64,000 nucleotides of DNA, from assembly GCF_900215155.1 (NCBI RefSeq), contig NZ_LT907980.1, forward strand, positions 2,666,001-2,730,000. The letters are read 5' to 3'. Numbering within the stretch: the stretch's first letter is position 1; each line of letters starts with the position of its first letter. Shown here piece by piece: positions 63,002-64,000 of this stretch. Both the position numbers and the translations under genes were made by a program. Below the pieces are notes generated by a model. The model was given only the letters and a program-made list of their open reading frames with translations. It did not search any database and had not been told where the DNA came from. The DNA comes from Marinobacter sp. LV10R510-11A (GTDB taxonomy: Bacteria; Pseudomonadota; Gammaproteobacteria; Pseudomonadales; Oleiphilaceae).

Positions 63002-64000
63002 TTACTCTACGACTAGGTCGCCCATGAAGGGGAAGTTCATCACGTTCAGAATCGGTTCAATCTTCACGTTCTTCTTGCTTGCCCAAGCCAGATCCTGCCA
63101 ATGCAATGGAACGAAAGCGGCGTCGTCGTACAGACGCTGCTCCACTTCCTGCAGCATGGCGGTGCGCTTTTCCACATCGGTTTCAACGTTGGCTTTCTCA
63201 ACCAGCGCATCGATTTCCGGGTTGCAGTAGTTGCCGGCGTTGTACTGGCCAGCGCCACTGCCCGCTTCGGTGCAGAAGGTTAGAAACTCATAAAAGTTGG
63301 CGGAATCCTCGGTGTCTGCATGCCAACCAATCAGCATTATATCTCCCGAACGGTTATCAAACTCGGGCCAATACTGGGCTTTTGGAAGGGTTTTGAGATC
63401 CACTTTTATGTTGATGCGGGCCAGCATCGCAGCCGCAGCCTGAGCAATTTTGTCATCGTTCACGTAGCGGTTGTTCGGCGCCATCATGGTGACGGTAAAA
63501 CCATCCTCGTAACCGGCTTCTTTCATCAGTTGTTGAGCTTTTTTCACGTCATAACGCAATTTCAGGGATTCGTTGTGGCCCTGATAGCCAGCCGGTGACA
63601 ACTGGGATGCGGGCGTGGCGAAGCCTTTCATGATCTTGGCGGCAATGCCTTCCTGATTGATAGCATAGGCTACGGCCTGGCGTACTTTTGGATTTTTGAA
63701 GGCCTCGACTCGCTCCTGATTCAGGTGAAACAGAATAATACGGGTGCCACTCATGGTGACCAGATCCGTGTTTTCGTCGCGTTTGATGCGCTCAAGATCC
63801 GTAGGCGGCACCGGCGCGATAAAGTCCACGCCGCCGGACAGCAACGCAGACACGCGGGTGTTGTTTTCTTTGATAGGGGTCAGCACGATTTTCTTTACGT
63901 TACCCGGGGAGTCTTCATCCCAGTAATCCGCAAAGCGTTCAAACTCCATTCGCACGCCCTGCTGGCGTGACGTGACCATGTAGGGGCCAGTGCCGGACAG
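63002..64000 (-). CDS. dppA: Peptide ABC transporter substrate-binding protein DppA (5' end outside window)
   Basis: Partial; 332 C-terminal codons visible, the start lies beyond 64000. It belongs to the Opp/Dpp (SBP_bac_5) periplasmic binding family: SGTGPYMVTSRQQG at the window edge, then RVSALLSGGVDFI, AFKNPKVRQAVAYAIN, and FVPLHWQDLAWASKKNV near the end. First gene of the operon; dppB begins 81 bases after its stop, after a hairpin. Confidence 0.9.
   Translation of the reverse strand: MSGTGPYMVTSRQQGVRMEFERFADYWDEDSPGNVKKIVLTPIKENNTRVSALLSGGVDFIAPVPPTDLERIKRDENTDLVTMSGTRIILFHLNQERVEAFKNPKVRQAVAYAINQEGIAAKIMKGFATPASQLSPAGYQGHNESLKLRYDVKKAQQLMKEAGYEDGFTVTMMAPNNRYVNDDKIAQAAAAMLARINIKVDLKTLPKAQYWPEFDNRSGDIMLIGWHADTEDSANFYEFLTFCTEAGSGAGQYNAGNYCNPEIDALVEKANVETDVEKRTAMLQEVEQRLYDDAAFVPLHWQDLAWASKKNVKIEPILNVMNFPFMGDLVVE

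Overview
The window looks like a chromosomal segment of a Marinobacter-type gammaproteobacterium. This rests on gene order and protein character, not on a database search. Several blocks match the Pseudomonas/Marinobacter order: lptM-lysA-dapF-DUF484-xerC next to cyaA, argH-algZ-algR-hemC-hemD-hemX-hemY, rho-ubiD, and trxA opposite ppx. Almost all of it is housekeeping DNA. I see no prophage, insertion sequence, CRISPR array, rRNA or tRNA.

Layout. 1-3.3 kb: four genes on the minus strand (partial quinone reductase, hot-dog thioesterase, SMP-30-like propeller, alpha/beta hydrolase). 3.4-6.2 kb: a 30-codon gene with its own ribosome site and terminator, divergent from an AraC regulator that is coupled to a cardiolipin synthase. 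6.3-12.6 kb: GntR regulator, two hypothetical proteins, a large sensor kinase and a diguanylate cyclase. 12.6-19.6 kb (minus): xerC, DUF484, dapF, lysA, lptM, cyaA. 19.8-22.2 kb: a PAS protein with degenerate GGDEF and EAL domains. 22.3-29.8 kb: argH (minus), then algZ-algR and hemC-hemD-hemX-hemY (plus). 29.8-33.7 kb (minus): ferredoxin-type reductase, ubiD, rho. 34.1-37.2 kb: molybdenum cofactor genes moaB-moeA-moaD-moaE with mobA convergent. 37.3-44.4 kb: trxA, ppx, a YheS-type ABC-F protein, a TIGR02444 protein, a DUF4124 protein, an FKBP lipoprotein, rsd/algQ and dsbB. 44.5-49.3 kb: FliL-like protein, Rmf-like protein, gshA, tex. 49.4-56.5 kb: a decayed EAL gene, rep, cytochrome c5, a small membrane protein, pldA, a repeat element, phosphomannomutase, bfr and bfd. 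56.6-64 kb (minus): a dipeptide ABC transporter operon (dppA-B-C-D-F) followed by a LysR regulator and pepQ.

Functional links. The distal block reads as peptide use: uptake by Dpp, then cleavage of X-Pro dipeptides by PepQ. The hem block makes uroporphyrinogen III. The bfr-bfd pair stores and releases iron behind a Fur-box-like site. The mo block covers molybdopterin synthase and molybdenum insertion but lacks moaA and moaC here. Three c-di-GMP-related loci are present: one intact cyclase, one degenerate dual-domain protein and one pseudogene.

The points most worth a second look are the 30-codon gene with phased 21-bp repeats in front of it, a one-base frameshift in dppB, the degenerate GGDEF-EAL protein, the EAL pseudogene, an 11-bp tandem repeat just upstream of tex, and the molybdenum block lying between trxA and rho.
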